Assembly (NCBI GenBank): GCA_015680685.1
Contig: MNCI01011418.1
Location: 232,072-296,071 of the forward strand
Length of the DNA: 64,000 nucleotides
Direction: 5' to 3'
From: Gnetum montanum
Lineage: Eukaryota > Streptophyta > Gnetopsida > Gnetales > Gnetaceae
A program made the position numbers and the translations under genes. The notes beneath the pieces were generated by a model. It saw only the letters and a list, made by a program, of their open reading frames with translations, was not told where the DNA came from and did not search any database. This document shows positions 1 to 11,341 of this stretch, piece after piece. Position 1 is the stretch's first letter, and every line of letters starts with the position of its first letter.

Positions 1-125
1 GTTAAAATATTTTTGTTTTTGAATTTTTGCATACTGAGATAGCACATGCCCTAACAAGTAGCATTAAAGACTTACTAAGGAAATTTGTATGCTCTTCCCT
101 ATAACCATTGTGGTATAAAAGTCAA

Positions 126-345
126 ACTTCCTCATCATCATCCAAGCCTTGTCCTAACTTTAGGGGGTTGACTATAGTTCTTTCATACCATTTTACTTAT
201 ATTAAAATCAAAATAAGCAATCACACACAAGTCTTAGATGTCTTTGTTTATGCAAGCAAATGAAGGATACTTTGATTGACCTATTTGTTAGTTCCCATCA
301 ACTTTAATAAAATGACTTCTTCTACTAAAAGTATTATCAGGGTTT
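126..345 (-). repeat. RTE-type LINE 3'-end relic, copy 1
   Basis: A CATCAT run is followed by CAAGCCTTGTCCTAACTTTA, GGGGGTTGACTA and then ATACCATTTTACTT. On the minus strand this matches the usual 3' end of plant RTE-clade LINEs, which finish in TTGGGATAAGGCTT plus GATGAT repeats after a motif resembling GTAGCCGACCCC. A second copy lies at 5221-5470 in intron 2, and the two share wording beyond the motif, for example AACTTTAATAAA followed by TGACTTCTT. The family name comes from memory of the consensus. Confidence 0.5.
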
Positions 346-451
346 AACAATTTAAGATGTGTCATTTCTAAACTTAATCCAAAAAGAGAGTTATATTTCC
401 AAGTCACACTTTACATCTGTATATGCTACATTCGAGTATTAACGATATTAG

Positions 452-460
452 TATATAAAG
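452..460 (+). promoter_or_regulatory. candidate TATA box for ACY1
   Basis: TATATAAAG is the best TATA-like string within 500 bases upstream of the ACY1 start. It lies about 420 bases before the ATG, which would imply a long 5' leader or an unseen leader intron. AT-rich DNA gives such strings by chance, so this is weak. Confidence 0.25.
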
Positions 461-882
461 AGACTAGAAACTATGAAATTTTGATAATATTATATATGGA
501 AGTTAAAAATTGAATACCTATATATTTGACAAGTTATTATTCCACCATAAAGCATCACAAGCCTAATACAATTTAAATCTTTCCACCCAATAAACTAGGC
601 TCATCAACAGCGTAACTAAATCCCTTGGAAAAACCGTAACCGAACAGTGTTCCAAGCAGTGTTCATGGGTCAGTGGCATCTCTATCCAAATAATCACGTT
701 ACAAACCAGGGCGGATAAACCATTACCGGGAAGAAAACAAGATTCTGTACGACGCCGAGCGACATGGCTGTTCAATGATGCTTCTCAGAGAAATGAAGAA
801 ATATGTCTGATGTAGATTTAATGTACGATGCTCCATTCAGTTTTCCAGCGCCCTGCAAAGAAAGCGTACTACTCTGTCCAAG

Positions 883-1481
883 ATGGTGACAGCAGCTCTT
901 ATTGTGGCATGGATCGCTCTTAATTCCTGTGCATCAGCGCTCACAGATGCAGAATCCGCTCAAATCGCAAGGTTTCGGCAATACCTTCGCATAAACACCG
1001 CGCAGCCAAACCCGGACTACGCCAAAGCTTCGGACTTTATACTGTCCGAGGCCAAATCCATCGGACTCTCTTCGCAGGTCCTTGAATTGGTTCCCGGAAA
1101 GCCTTTGGTGCTTTTAACATGGCAAGGAAAGCACAAAAATCTACCCTCCGTTCTGCTGAATTCTCACATGGATGTTGTGACCGCGGAGGAAGAAAAGTGG
1201 ATTCATCCGCCTTTCGGGGCGCACAGAGACGAGCAAGGCAATATCTTCGCGCGGGGCTCTCAGGACATGAAGTGTGTCTCCACTCAGTACTTGGAAGCCG
1301 TTAGGAATCTCAAGAGCAAGGGTTTTGTGCCAACTAGAACTCTGCATCTTTCGTTTGTTCCGGACGAGGAGATCGGAGGCCATGACGGAGCTGAAAAGTT
1401 TGTGGAGTCCGAGGTTTTCAGGAAGCTTAATGTTGGAATCGTGCTTGACGAAGGTTTGGCTTCGCCTGATGAGGGTTATAG
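883..1481 (+). CDS. ACY1: ACY1 exon 1
   Basis: Codes for residues 1-199 plus two bases of codon 200. It holds the signal-like leader and four of the five metal or catalytic motifs (HMD, SQD, DEE, LDEG). The donor is AG|GTACGG. Reading on past the donor adds only a short unrelated tail before a stop at 1504-1506. Confidence 0.93.
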
Positions 1482-4400
1482 GTACGGAATTGATTGCTTT
1501 CTATAGTTTTCAGGCGACTTTCAGATGGTTGAATATCTGTTTATGTTTGAATATTGGATTGTTCATAAACTTTAGCTGCCGGTCTTGATGAAATGGAAAC
1601 TGTTTTTGCCTTCGCTAGATTTTAAGTTCACTTTTCTGTGCTTTATTTGTAAACGCCACACGAGAGTTGCGTTCTTTGGGGCAACTTGCTTTTTTTTCAC
1701 TACGGACAAATTTTGGAAAGGATAAAGGTCTTGACTCTTGAGAGGGGTCAGAAGTTTTGGTGACAGCAAGAACGAAGGTTACAGGTTGTGCGTAGATAAC
1801 AGAAACGGTAGTGAATTGAGATGGTCTGGCCATTGTATCATGTATGTTCTCTATAAAAGCTGATATGCTTGGTTACGTTGAATGTTGGTTATCGTTTCCT
1901 TGTTGACTTTCTTAAAATTATGGATGGCTTTTATCGCCATGACATTCTGATTGTTTTTACCGTTTTTTAAGGACTTTTTGGAAACGTATTTTTCTGAGAC
2001 TTTTGGGCTGTTAAATTTTCTTGGGGCATTTTTGCTTTTTCTCGCCCCTAGCACGCTGTAAAAAAAAAGAAAAAAGAAAAAAAAGAAAAAAGAACTTCTG
2101 AGCAAGGCCACCTGAACTCATGATAGCAAAAAAATAATCTCACATTTGCCCTTGGGATTTTCTTTCTTACATTTTATTATTAATTGTTTAGGACATGACT
2201 ATTCTGGTTTTAACTCTAATTTCTGTTCTATGAATTTTAGGGCTGGTTACTAGATAAAATTGTTTTCCAAGATGCGTTAGGTAATAAAGATTCTAATGTG
2301 GAGTTCTAAAATCTAAAGTCAACCAGAGGTTAGATCTTAGAAGTACCAAGTTAGTGAAGCACACAGGCATGGGTAAAAATTTGTTCTTATTTTTGCTTTG
2401 TATGTGCAAGAGTTAGAATGTTCAACGTAAACACTAGTGTATGTAGTTAGTTATTCTTTTCTAAAGAAACCACTCAGTGAACATGTTCGATACAGCATGC
2501 TGCTATGTTGATAGTTTGGAGATTTGAAGCATATGTAGCAAATCATAGAATGGGCTGTCATCAAATTTAATACATGTATTTCTTGTTAGTCTGACCATTT
2601 GATTGACTTGTAGAAGTCTATTTTGTATATATCTTAATCTTAAAGGATTCTATGGATTGACAGAGTGTTCTGAAAAGGCCTTACACTCATCTCATTGCAT
2701 CCAAGATTATCCTATTCTTGTAATATGGTGTTGTAATTGACTGAAAATGTGCAAAATTGGATGTATTCTTCATTCATATAAAGTTGTAGATTATTTGGAC
2801 TACTTTAGTATGGATGTTTTAATTGTTGGTGATATGTTATGTGTGTGTTAATATTTCAAAATACAAATCAAGTCCTTTGAGACTTTTGTTCTGTTTTGAC
2901 GGAAAAGACTTTCTGGACTTATTAATCATCTTTCTAACTCAAAGATTCACCTGTATTGGTTTTTTTATTCTTTTGGATTTAGGATATAAGGGCACTGTGA
3001 TATATATGTTCTATATGTGGATTTTATTGTACCCTGCATTGGTGCTCAACTTTCAGATTTACATGCAGATACTTTTTATATAGCTGTCAATTCTCATCAA
3101 ATTTGACAGAAATTACCAAGAAAAAAATTCTTCAATTAGAAGTTTCTGGAGTAAGTCATTGTATTTAAAACTGTTTTGGATTATACAAGTTCATTGTTAG
3201 ACCAATAGATCGAAGATGATGTATGTGCAGATGCTTTCTGACCTGAGATCTTGAAACTGATATTGTATTTAATTATGTCCTAGACCTTATGGACCTATTG
3301 GACCAGTTGAGTTTCAACAATCTTTTGCATAATGCGTGTATATTGCAACAGCCTATTGGGATTGAGCCTATGACTTGTAGGATGCAAGCTGCATGCCTCA
3401 CCCAATAAGTCATACACCTTGAGATTTTACATGTGGATGAATTTGCTTGAAGCCTTACCACTGATCAAGTTCAAAGGAATACTTTGAAAGTCAATTTTGT
3501 AATCATTTTTGGAAAAATTTGGTGCTTTGGCATATTTCATGTTTCTATAAAAAAGGAGATTTATAAAGATACTGCATACTCAACATAATGTGCAGGGTCT
3601 TCTATGGAGAGAGGTCCCCGTGGTGGCTGACAATCAAGGCGGTTGGCGCTCCTGGGCATGGATCAAAACTGTATGATAACAGTGCAATGGAGAATCTATT
3701 GAAGAGTCTAGAATGCATAAACCGATACCGTGCATCCCAATTCGATCTTGTCAAAGCAGGATTGGCAGCTGAGGGTGATGTAGTATCTGTGAATACGGTT
3801 TTTCTTAAAGCAGGAACTCCTACTCCTACGGTAGTGCAATGTTGAGCTCTTATTTTTTATTTTCAGAGATTCTGCTTTACTAAATAATTTAGAAAGCTTT
3901 CATCCACTTAATGGTAAAAAGTAACTGCACAAATTTTTGGAGAAAACCGTTATTTGGAAACAATCAAAGATGAAAATCTTAAAACTAATGCAAACTACTT
4001 ACGTACTATCATTTAGAGCACAAGTGTCCATCACTCAATGTTTGAAACAGTTGGAAGAACAGTCCACGTTAGGAAAGAACATGTAGATTGTAATTAGATA
4101 ACAAATTTGAAAATGAATACGACATCTTTCTTGAATCATCTGGTACAGAGTGTCGTTGAAACTAATATAGAATAGCTGCAGTTAATTTGTTTGCATTCTT
4201 TTAGCTTCCTGCTTTGCCCTTGGGCACTATGTTGAAGATGGTTTGAGATTTACTTGAATTGTGTAAATGCTCTACTGAAGAGATCTCTGGGTCTTTTAAG
4301 AGGTGTAATAATAAATTTCTTTTTCAGTTCTATTAAAATTATGGTTAGCTATTTGTAAAAGGTAAAAATTCAACTGTTATTGGGCATGATTCTTTAGATT

Positions 4401-7400
4401 TGCATGCTGGATTTATTGTCTTTTAGAACTTTGGCATTCTTAACAGTTTCTTTAATGGAAAGTCATGAACATCGATGCTAACGTAGAAGTTGTTCTACTT
4501 TGTATTGAAGTTAAGGATCACTGAAACTGAGACTGTTTTAGTTATGCACAATACCTTATTTATCTATTATTAGACCAGTTCAGTTTCAACAATCTTTTGC
4601 ATAATGCTTGAGCTTACTGGGATTGTGAAAAGGATTGAGACCATTAGAAGAGATGAGAGAATAGAGAATAGCAAATATTAAAGTAACGAGACTTCAGACT
4701 CCATGATAGACCAATAAAGAAAATGCATAGAAACGAGGAGTTGTTCTACACTCTCAATCAAACTGAGCTAAGCAGGGAGGAACCACATTTCATTAGCATA
4801 GCTTCATATTTATAAATGGAGCCGTGCAACCATATTCCTAAAATAGCTTTTGATTAATCCCTTGTTCATCATGTACCCCGTTATTTATGGGAATGTTCTC
4901 TATCTTATGTACCTTGAATAGGTATGTGAATAATATTCTCTTTTGTTGCATATGTACCTTGTTGATTGGTATGTGCTATAATTATCATCCTCTTGGTTTA
5001 GTTTATGCCACATATTGAATGTTGGCATTACATCACTCACAGATTGAACTTGTAACTTGTAGAATGTGAGTCATATGCCTTGATAAGAATTGAACCTATG
5101 GCCACCATTTTTCATGATGGTAGTTCTACCACAAAAGCATGAACTAAGAATATTAATTTGTTTTATTATCATAGGAAGAGATGCAAAACCAATTAGTATA
5201 AGATAGGAAATCTTTACGTTCATCATCATTATCATCATCTTAGCTGTATCTCAACTACATGGGGTCGGCTATATGAGTTCTTTTACACTATTTGCTTATG
5301 TGAAGAGCCAAATAAGCATTAAATGCCTAAATCTTGGATGTCTTTCTTTATAAAAGCAAACTAAGGATGTTTTGGTCTACCTCTTCTCTCAACTTTAATA
5401 AAGTGACTTCTTATAACAGGAGTACATGACCATACCATCTAAGACGACTTTCTTAAATTTACTCATCTTAGCATATGCATCTCTGCAACAGGCACAGGTT
5501 AAGCCTGATGCTTTTTGATAGGATACTTTATATTCTTCCTTGAGAAAGAATAGATTGTGAAGGAGAATTTTTAAATCTCATTTCTGCTTGAGGATTTCTG
5601 ACTTTTTTTTTTGGTTTGCTTTCCCCCTGAATTTTTAAAAGACAAAATTTGAGATTATTTGTATGGATATTTCTGGCATTGTAATTAGAATGCATAACAA
5701 TTACCCTCAAGAAAACAAGTATTTTCTGGGTAACTTGGCCATCTCTGCTATCCCAAGAGGCTGCGGGGCTGGTTTCTGGATAGGGAGCTGTGACGTATGT
5801 GATGAATTACTGGATGGTTACACATTGAGTTTTTATCAGAAAAATCATGAAAAGACTGACTGCCTCCAATATTTCACTGCAAATCACAAGCCATTACACG
5901 TGTTTGACATGGTAGGAAGGAAATAATAAGTGCTAGTATGATTGCAGGGTTTTTTTCCCCTATTCTTTTGGTTTGATGAATTTAAAATTAAGCTACTGTA
6001 CTTATCTAATGAAGAGTTGTTTTAATGGCTGCCTTCAGCAATATTTGTGGATTTCAGACTTCTAACGTTATGTGGGTTTCCCTATAGTATTAAGAAAAGC
6101 AAATTTTTTGCTTAATTTCAGGGCTTTGTTATGAATCTTCAACCTTCTGAGGCAGAGGCAGGCTTTGACATTCGTGTGTCACCTACAGCTTGTGCAAGAT
6201 CATTGGAAAGACGGATTTCAGAAGAATGGGCACCTGCCTCACGCAATATGACATTTGCGGTTAGTTTTGGATATATCTAAATGTACTTCAAGCGTATATT
6301 TTCTATTGATCATCCTAGTTAGTATCAGGTAACTGTTGTAAGATATTTTCTATGGATGTGATTGTAGCTATATACTTTATTGACATGCCTGTAGTGTTTG
6401 TATTTGAGATACAAAGACATTTTCCTCACTAAGGTCTACCAAGTTACAATCATATATGCATGTGAAGATCCAAGTTATCATGCTTGAAAATCTAGATGTA
6501 TTGAATGACCAATGCTTACAGACTTAATCCCAACACTAGATTCAAATTAGGTAGGACTTTCTTTTGTAATCATATATGTAAATGATGCTGCCTTGATCTC
6601 TACTTCTGCAGAATGTATGCACAATATGTTGCAAATTTTTAAAAATTATTGTCACTCATCTGGCCTTCAAGGGAATGTGGATGAAACCAAATTGATGATT
6701 TGGGGTACAAGAAATACCTGGTATAACTTCCATTTTGGAGGTATTAATGTGCAAATAGCAGATTCTTTTAAATATTTAAGTCTCATTTATATGAACAATT
6801 ACATGTAAGGGAAGTGCATCAAAAAAAGGAATAGGATGAGGTTTCAAGACTCTCTATGCTTTTAAAAACAAGTGCAAGGATTTATGACTTTGGGCTTGGA
6901 AAGTTAGAAAACAAGTTTTTTAGACTATCATCTATCTTACTGTATTGTATGGATGTGCTCTTTGGGGATGTGGACTCAGTGCTAAACTTTGGAAAGATAT
7001 TGAAAAAGTGCAAAAGCCTTTTCTTCTCGATAAGTAAAAAGTGAAGATGCAAACACCTTACACAATATTATTATGTGAATTCAATTTACTACCTTTAGAA
7101 GTAGAAGCCTTGTGCCAATTCATTATAGACACGCATAGCTTGCATATCTCAAGGCAAGACAAATCCTCTAAAGCAGTTCTTGAGAATTCATGAGACCATG
7201 GATGGTATTTTAGGGAATGCAGTGGTTGAAAAAATGGAATATCTCTTGGGAGGATATGCAGGAAAACCCTAATCATATTTGCCAACTAGTCTAAACAGAA
7301 GGTTTTAACACAGATGTGGTCTAATGTAAAAGGCAAGAAATAATTTTATTTATATTATATTAGATGTAATAAAGTAATGTAGAAGCTTACTATCTCTGAG

Positions 7401-8671
7401 CTGCTATTCCTTACAATCAACTATCAGAATGCTCTCAAAAAGCTTTGCTTAAGTTTTCATCATCTTAGAATTGAAAGTGAAAAATAGATTTATCTCCCCT
7501 AAGAGCCCTTGAAGATGAGTTGTATGTGTTTTTTTCGTGTGTTGTGATTACCCATTTGAGATAATGTTATAAAATTATGACAAAAAACTTGTATAATTTA
7601 TTTCTGCTGCCCCCATTGGTGTTTGTTCAATTTGTAGAGTCTATCTATGGGTCTTTGGACACAATAAAGCTTCTGCTTCAATTTCAATTTCATTTTTGCA
7701 TTGTCCAAAAACACATCTTGCTGAACCCTTTAACAATCATTGAATGGCTGTTTTCAAGGAAAACATTTGACCAAGTTTATGGCGATGCATTTGTTTCTTG
7801 AAATTGCCCAAATATCATGGATAAATGTGCTTCACGACTAAGTTAATTATTTGTTAAAAAATATTTGATTTATTTGGGAAAAATACATTTTCAAAAATTT
7901 ATGACGCTCATATTTAGATATTTAAGAAAATTCGATCTAACGCATCAATTGTTCTTTTGGTTCTTTACCTTGTTGAACAGCATTATTTCATTATTACATG
8001 GCTTATAACTCTTGACTGTATTCAGTTTCTGATTCTGTTTTGTTCTTGTTGCCTTCTTATCTGAAATTGCTTTAATTATCTGACCTTTGTCAATATCAAA
8101 TTTAGTGCAATATGTTCGTGCATGTCACTTGACTTGGGCTTTGGGTCAGTTTGTACAGAAAGTACCAGTGTTGAACAAGTTTGGGCTTTTGCCTGTGACA
8201 GTAGCTAATGATTCAAACCCCTGGTGGACGTTGTTTGAAAGGTCTGTACTACATGCTGGAGGAAAGCTTCACAAACCAGAAATTTTCCCAGCTTCCACAG
8301 ATGCACGTTATGTACGGGAGGTTGGAATCCCGGCATTTGGTTTCTCACCAATGGCGAATACTCCAATTTTACTTCATGATCACAACGAGGTTCTACATAA
8401 ACCACCGAGAGTTTGCATTTTTTTTTTTTTTAAATTTCTATTCTCTTTTTTACTTAACACTTTTGGAATATTTTGATGGTATTGCTGCAGTTTCTAAATG
8501 AATCCGNAAATTTCTATTCTCTTTTTTACTTAACAGTTTTGGAATATTTTGATGGTATTGCTGCAGTTTCTAAATGAATCCGAGTATCTTAAAGGAGTGA
8601 AAGTATACGAAGAAATAATCGAGTCTTATACATCCTACGCTGAACTTGAGGAAGTCCACTTGGAATTGTGA
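883..8671 (+). CDS. ACY1: aminoacylase-1-type M20 metallopeptidase (N-acyl-L-amino-acid amidohydrolase), five exons
   Basis: Joining 883-1481, 3596-3830, 6122-6259, 8159-8389 and 8567-8671 gives an unbroken 435-residue protein, close to plant aminoacylase-1 length. The family hydrolyses N-acyl amino acids to a carboxylate and the free amino acid using two zinc ions. Visible residues: HMD (H95, D97), GSQDMK (D128), PDEEIGG (E162 general base, E163), VLDEGLAS (D189), GAPGHG of the dimerisation domain, EAEAGFDIR, and LLHDHNE (H397) near the end. Residues 1-20 are hydrophobic and end CASAL, suggesting a signal peptide and a secretory location; other plant members have a similar leader. The 883 ATG is the first in frame after a stop at 808. 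All four introns are GT-AG, with the first after codon base 2 and the others between codons. Nothing suggests a pseudogene. The last intron contains an assembly duplication. Confidence 0.93.
1482..3595 (+). other. ACY1 intron 1
   Basis: A 2114-bp GT-AG intron (GTACGG to TGTGCAG). It holds a purine-rich A/G run at 2059-2095 and a tRNA-related SINE-like relic near 3290-3410. I see nothing else. Small reading frames here, such as 2823-3083, are AT-rich and unrecognised. Confidence 0.85.
3290..3415 (-). repeat. tRNA-related SINE-like relic, intron 1
   Basis: On the minus strand the stretch GCATCCTACAAGTCATAGGC followed by TCAATCCC resembles the T-arm and B box of a tRNA-derived SINE. The flank GACCAGTTGAGTTTCAACAA through CTTTTGCATAATGC (3301-3335) recurs almost exactly at 4573-4607 in intron 2, and a second B-box-like piece (TTGAACTTGTAACTTGTAGA) occurs near 5043. 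This suggests a dispersed family with several copies in this gene. No full SINE consensus is recognised. Confidence 0.35.
3596..3830 (+). CDS. ACY1: ACY1 exon 2
   Basis: Begins after TGCAG with G, which completes the split codon AG|G (Arg200). It continues VFYGERSPWWLTIKAVGAPG and carries the GAPGHG segment of the M20 dimerisation domain. It ends TPTPT with donor ACG|GTAGTG, codon phase 0, and spans residues 200-278. Confidence 0.93.
3831..6121 (+). other. ACY1 intron 2
   Basis: A 2291-bp intron (GTAGTG to TTTCAG). It contains two SINE-like fragments (near 4573-4640 and 5040-5110) and an RTE-type LINE tail (5221-5470). An 87-codon open frame at 5663-5926 resembles no protein I know and is not homologous to the ACY1 product, so it is not called. 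Confidence 0.85.
5221..5470 (-). repeat. RTE-type LINE 3'-end relic, copy 2
   Basis: A CATCATCATTATCATCATC run is followed by TTAGCTGTATCTCAACTACA and then TGGGGTCGGCTATATGAG. On the minus strand this is the RTE-type LINE 3' end. It is the same repeat as at 126-345, here better preserved at the GGTCGGCTA motif. Confidence 0.55.
6122..6259 (+). CDS. ACY1: ACY1 exon 3
   Basis: Exactly 46 codons, phase 0 at both ends. The acceptor is TTTCAG|GGC and the donor is GCG|GTTAGT. It encodes GFVMNLQPSEAEAGFDIR and then EEWAPASRNMTFA, a segment conserved in plant aminoacylase-1 proteins (residues 279-324). Confidence 0.92.
6260..8158 (+). other. ACY1 intron 3
   Basis: An 1899-bp intron (GTTAGT to TACAG). 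About half is a sense-oriented LINE reverse-transcriptase relic (6565-7560). The remaining 600 bases before exon 4 show nothing recognisable. Confidence 0.82.
6565..7560 (+). pseudogene. non-LTR (LINE) reverse transcriptase, 3' part, decayed
   Basis: Translation across frame breaks gives YVNDAALIS (from a YADD-type catalytic motif, second residue and first Asp changed) followed by LQIFKNYCHSSGLQ and TKLMIWGTRNTWYNF. Then comes YGCALWGCGLSAKLWKDIEK, a segment typical of the region after the RT domain in plant LINEs. Stops and frameshifts are frequent and the 5' part is missing, as in a 5'-truncated LINE insertion. It lies in the same direction as ACY1, inside intron 3. The clade was not determined. 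Confidence 0.7.
8159..8389 (+). CDS. ACY1: ACY1 exon 4
   Basis: Exactly 77 codons. The acceptor is TACAG|AAA and the donor is GAG|GTTCTA. It encodes NDSNPWW, KPEIFPASTDARY, FGFSPMANTP and LLHDHNE, the catalytic-domain C-terminal motifs with the last zinc-ligand His (residues 325-401). Confidence 0.93.
8432..8582. other. unmerged contig overlap: 75-bp direct duplication around one n
   Basis: Bases 8432-8506 and 8508-8582 are the same 75 bases with one difference (C at the CACTTTTGG site of the first copy, G in the second). They are separated by a single n at 8507. Both copies contain the intron 4 acceptor and the first 16 bases of exon 5, but only the second continues into the coding exon. 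This is what scaffolding leaves when two contigs that overlap are joined without merging. True intron 4 is then about 101 bp, not 177. Confidence 0.88.
8567..8671 (+). CDS. ACY1: ACY1 exon 5 (last coding exon)
   Basis: Begins after CTGCAG with TTTCTAAATGAA, restoring HDHNE|FLNESEYLKG as in plant aminoacylases. It ends LEEVHLEL and TGA at 8669-8671. The identical acceptor at 8490 belongs to the duplicated overlap and would read into the n. Confidence 0.9.
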   Translation, partial: FLNESEYLKGVKVYEEIIESYTSYAELEEVHLEL

Positions 8672-9021
8672 AATGATGATCGATATTCTCTGCTCGAGGA
8701 TACTAGTAAAGGAAAACACCTTGCAAAATCTCTGTTATAGCCATCAAAAACTCAAGATGCAATGTAAGAACGTAAGCTTACAACATGATCTTTGGAAGCA
8801 TGTCATTATTACTTAGTGCTGTATTTTGAATTAAGCCGTGGAAATTTTGTAACGCTTTAAATTACGTGGGACAATTAGAAAAATCAAACGGAAATTTTTC
8901 TTAAAAAATAAAAAATAATTTAACCCTTGCGAATCCAAATTAATACCATCGAGCAATAGTTCATTAAGGCTGCAGATTTTCAGCTTTTGTATCTTGTGAA
9001 TTTCTGTCAGAAACGATACAA

Positions 9022-9027
9022 AATAAA
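9022..9027 (+). terminator. candidate ACY1 polyadenylation signal
   Basis: AATAAA about 350 bases after the stop codon is the first canonical signal downstream of exon 5. Plant signals are loose, so other AT-rich strings nearby are possible. Confidence 0.3.
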
Positions 9028-9029
9028 AA

Positions 9030-10080
9030 TGCTGTATGTATAAACCTCAACACCATTTAAATTTTATGGGTTCTCAGAGATAAGTTTCTTGAAAATCTTA
9101 CCCTTTATGGACTTTAGGGCGCTTGTAACTTGTGTACTTAAAAGGATATCCCTGAGCAACGGCTTAAAAAGGTTATATTTTATTAAATATCTTTGAAAAT
9201 TACAGTATAATGAGTCATTGTCATCATCATGGCTGTGGCAGTCCGACTGAACCCTGCATTACCATGTTGATGTAATATCGAAAGTGGAGTGGTGATGCCC
9301 CATTTTTTTTCACAAATAGAATGTGGATGGTTTTTTTGCGTTAAACATACGATGTGTACTTTAATGACTGTTTCAATGGTGTTTGTGGTGCGTTAAATTT
9401 TTTCGTTGATGGAAGATTGATATTGATGGTTAAAGTGTGATTTGAATTCCTGCAACTTCTAGGATTTCAATACTAATAAAATGTGTTTGTACTGATATTA
9501 GAATATATTTCCGGAAGCATGTTAGGACTCAAGAAGTTGTAAAACTGACAAATTGGGCAACCCGAAAATTAATCCAAATTAGAAATCCAATCTTGTTTAG
9601 GCTCTTTGCATCTAGCTGCTTAGTTTGAATGAGGCAAATTCTTAATTCCGTAAATCTTGAAACTAAGAGAATCGTTAACATTGGATGTTTCAAAGACATT
9701 TAAATATTTTTCCTCTAATTTTGGAAAAAGCTATTTCGAGGAACGTCATTAATTTTGGTAACTTACCTTCGGGTCAGCTTCGTGCAATGGCAGCCAATGA
9801 AGAGCATGAGTTACATTCATAGTTGTAATTAAACTTCTGTTCAACAACTTCATTAATTTGGAATTTGTGAATAATTTTAAAAATTTGGTATTTATTCAAC
9901 CTGTCCAATATATAATTATAAAAAAGATAAAATTATTTTATATAACATATAATTCGGTAAGACAAATCTTAAGAAGTTTGTTTTCATTGTTTGAAACACT
10001 ACATAATTGTTTGAAATTGCTTTAATTATCTAACTTTAACTACTCCAACTTCTTTCTTACTTTTACTAATACTAAGTCAC
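9030..10080. other. intergenic, no feature seen
   Basis: AT-rich sequence without a coherent reading frame, repeat end or RNA gene that I can recognise. Confidence 0.5.
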
Positions 10081-10691
10081 TCTTGCCTTGGGTTCATGTG
10101 CTCATGGACTACTTTGTAACTTTTTACAACTTTTTCCATTGTAATGTTCTAAATGACATGCTCTTCCTCTTTTAGAAACTAGACTAAGCTATGTATGCAA
10201 CAACTAGGATCTTTAGTTCTTCTTTAAGAAATTGGATAATGCATGATAGGGATTGCATATGTTTCCTACAACACTTGATTATCAGTTATGTGCTTATTAG
10301 TTCTTTGTAATTGGTAAGTTTTCGATGCTTCTATTCACTCCTATGGTGTAGGGTATTTCTCCTTTGTATTTTTATGAATCACTGTTGTTCGTATCTTCTA
10401 GTTTACGAACATTACTTGTAGTTGTTGTTCCAATGTTGCTTTCTTATCTTATTCCTATGCACTTGCTCTTTCTTTTGCATCTGTCATCTCTTTATTCTTC
10501 ATTTTTTTTCTTCCATATCCCTTGTTCATATTCTTCTTGTTCATCTATTCTCACATAAGCGAAGACTCATGCTCTCTTATACTTCCTAAGGAGTTGTGTT
10601 TTTTCATGAAGCATCATGACCTTTTGTAATTGATGCTGGATTAAGTTAAGAAACTAATGTTTGTATCTTAACTTAGAAATATATTCTAACA
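10080..10691 (-). mobile_element. decayed Copia-type LTR (minus strand) with adjoining polypurine tract
   Basis: On the minus strand AAGGGGAG (10698-10691 region) is followed at once by TGTTAGAATATATTTC, the usual polypurine tract plus LTR start of plant Ty1/Copia elements. The LTR would run toward lower coordinates. Its far end was not found, so 10080 is only an estimate. No RT or integrase is visible on the internal side. Confidence 0.45.
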
Positions 10692-11229
10692 CTCCCCTTC
10701 AAGCATTAGTTTTTTGATTTAATTTTTCATGTTTACAAATTCATAGGTGGTTGAATTACTTTCTTTCTTCCCTTCAAACATTAAGTTTTCTTTCTCCCCT
10801 TCACTCATGAATTTGGAAATATGAAACTTAACCTTTCTTACTTAAGGGCTTCATTAATTCTTCTTTTCTTTTCTTCATCTCGTAATCTTGGTTATGTTTT
10901 CATCTTCTCCACCATTATTTTTAATAGTGTCACTTCCTTTACTTGGCTCTTAACTTAAAAGTATATTCTAACACTCCCCTTTAAGCATTTGGTTTTTGAC
11001 TTAATTTTTCATGTTTACAAGATCATAAGTGGTTGAATTACTATATTTCTTCCCTTCAAACATTAAGTTTTCTGTCTCCCCTTCACTCATGAATTTGGGA
11101 ATATGAAACTTAAACCTTCTTACTTAAGGACTTCATTAATTCTTCTTTTCTTTTCTTCATCTTGCAATCTTGGTTATGTTTTCATCTTCTCCCCTTTATT
11201 TTTAATAGTGTCACTTTGTTCACTTGGTT
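10667..11229. repeat. 282-bp tandem duplication
   Basis: Two adjacent copies (about 10667-10948 and 10949-11229) share nearly all of their sequence. Each starts with CTTAACTTA and TATTCTAACACTCCCCTT, then CATGTTTACAA, TCCCTTCAAACATTAAGTTT and TTTTTAATAGTGTCACTT. Each copy therefore carries one polypurine tract/LTR-start junction of the Copia relic. Confidence 0.8.
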
Positions 11230-11341
11230 ATTAATTTGTAATACTTAGTTTAAAATTGGCTACTATGATGACTTCTTGGTCCTTATGGGTCTCAAAAGCC
11301 AACAATATGCATGAAATAAGTCCTGAGTGATGTACACAAGT

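Larger units (their letters stand above)
1..882. other. upstream region of the ACY1 gene
   Basis: No gene is supported here. Bases 126-345 are a LINE 3'-tail relic (separate entry). Bases 600-882 are richer in GC than their surroundings and probably hold the 5' UTR and proximal promoter of ACY1. A minus-strand reading frame at 563-775 has no recognisable protein and is treated as chance. In the ACY1 frame a stop (TGA, 808-810) lies upstream with no ATG between it and 883. Confidence 0.5.

Noticed and set aside
563-775. 70-codon minus-strand frame upstream of ACY1
   Set aside because: Falls in the probable 5' UTR/promoter and encodes nothing recognisable.
3355-3410. tRNA gene on the minus strand
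   Set aside because: Only a T-arm/B-box-like part is present, with no acceptor stem or A box; better as a SINE fragment.
5663-5926. 87-codon open frame in ACY1 intron 2
   Set aside because: No similarity to aminoacylase or any family I know, no splice signals consistent with the gene, and the neighbouring exons already join in frame.
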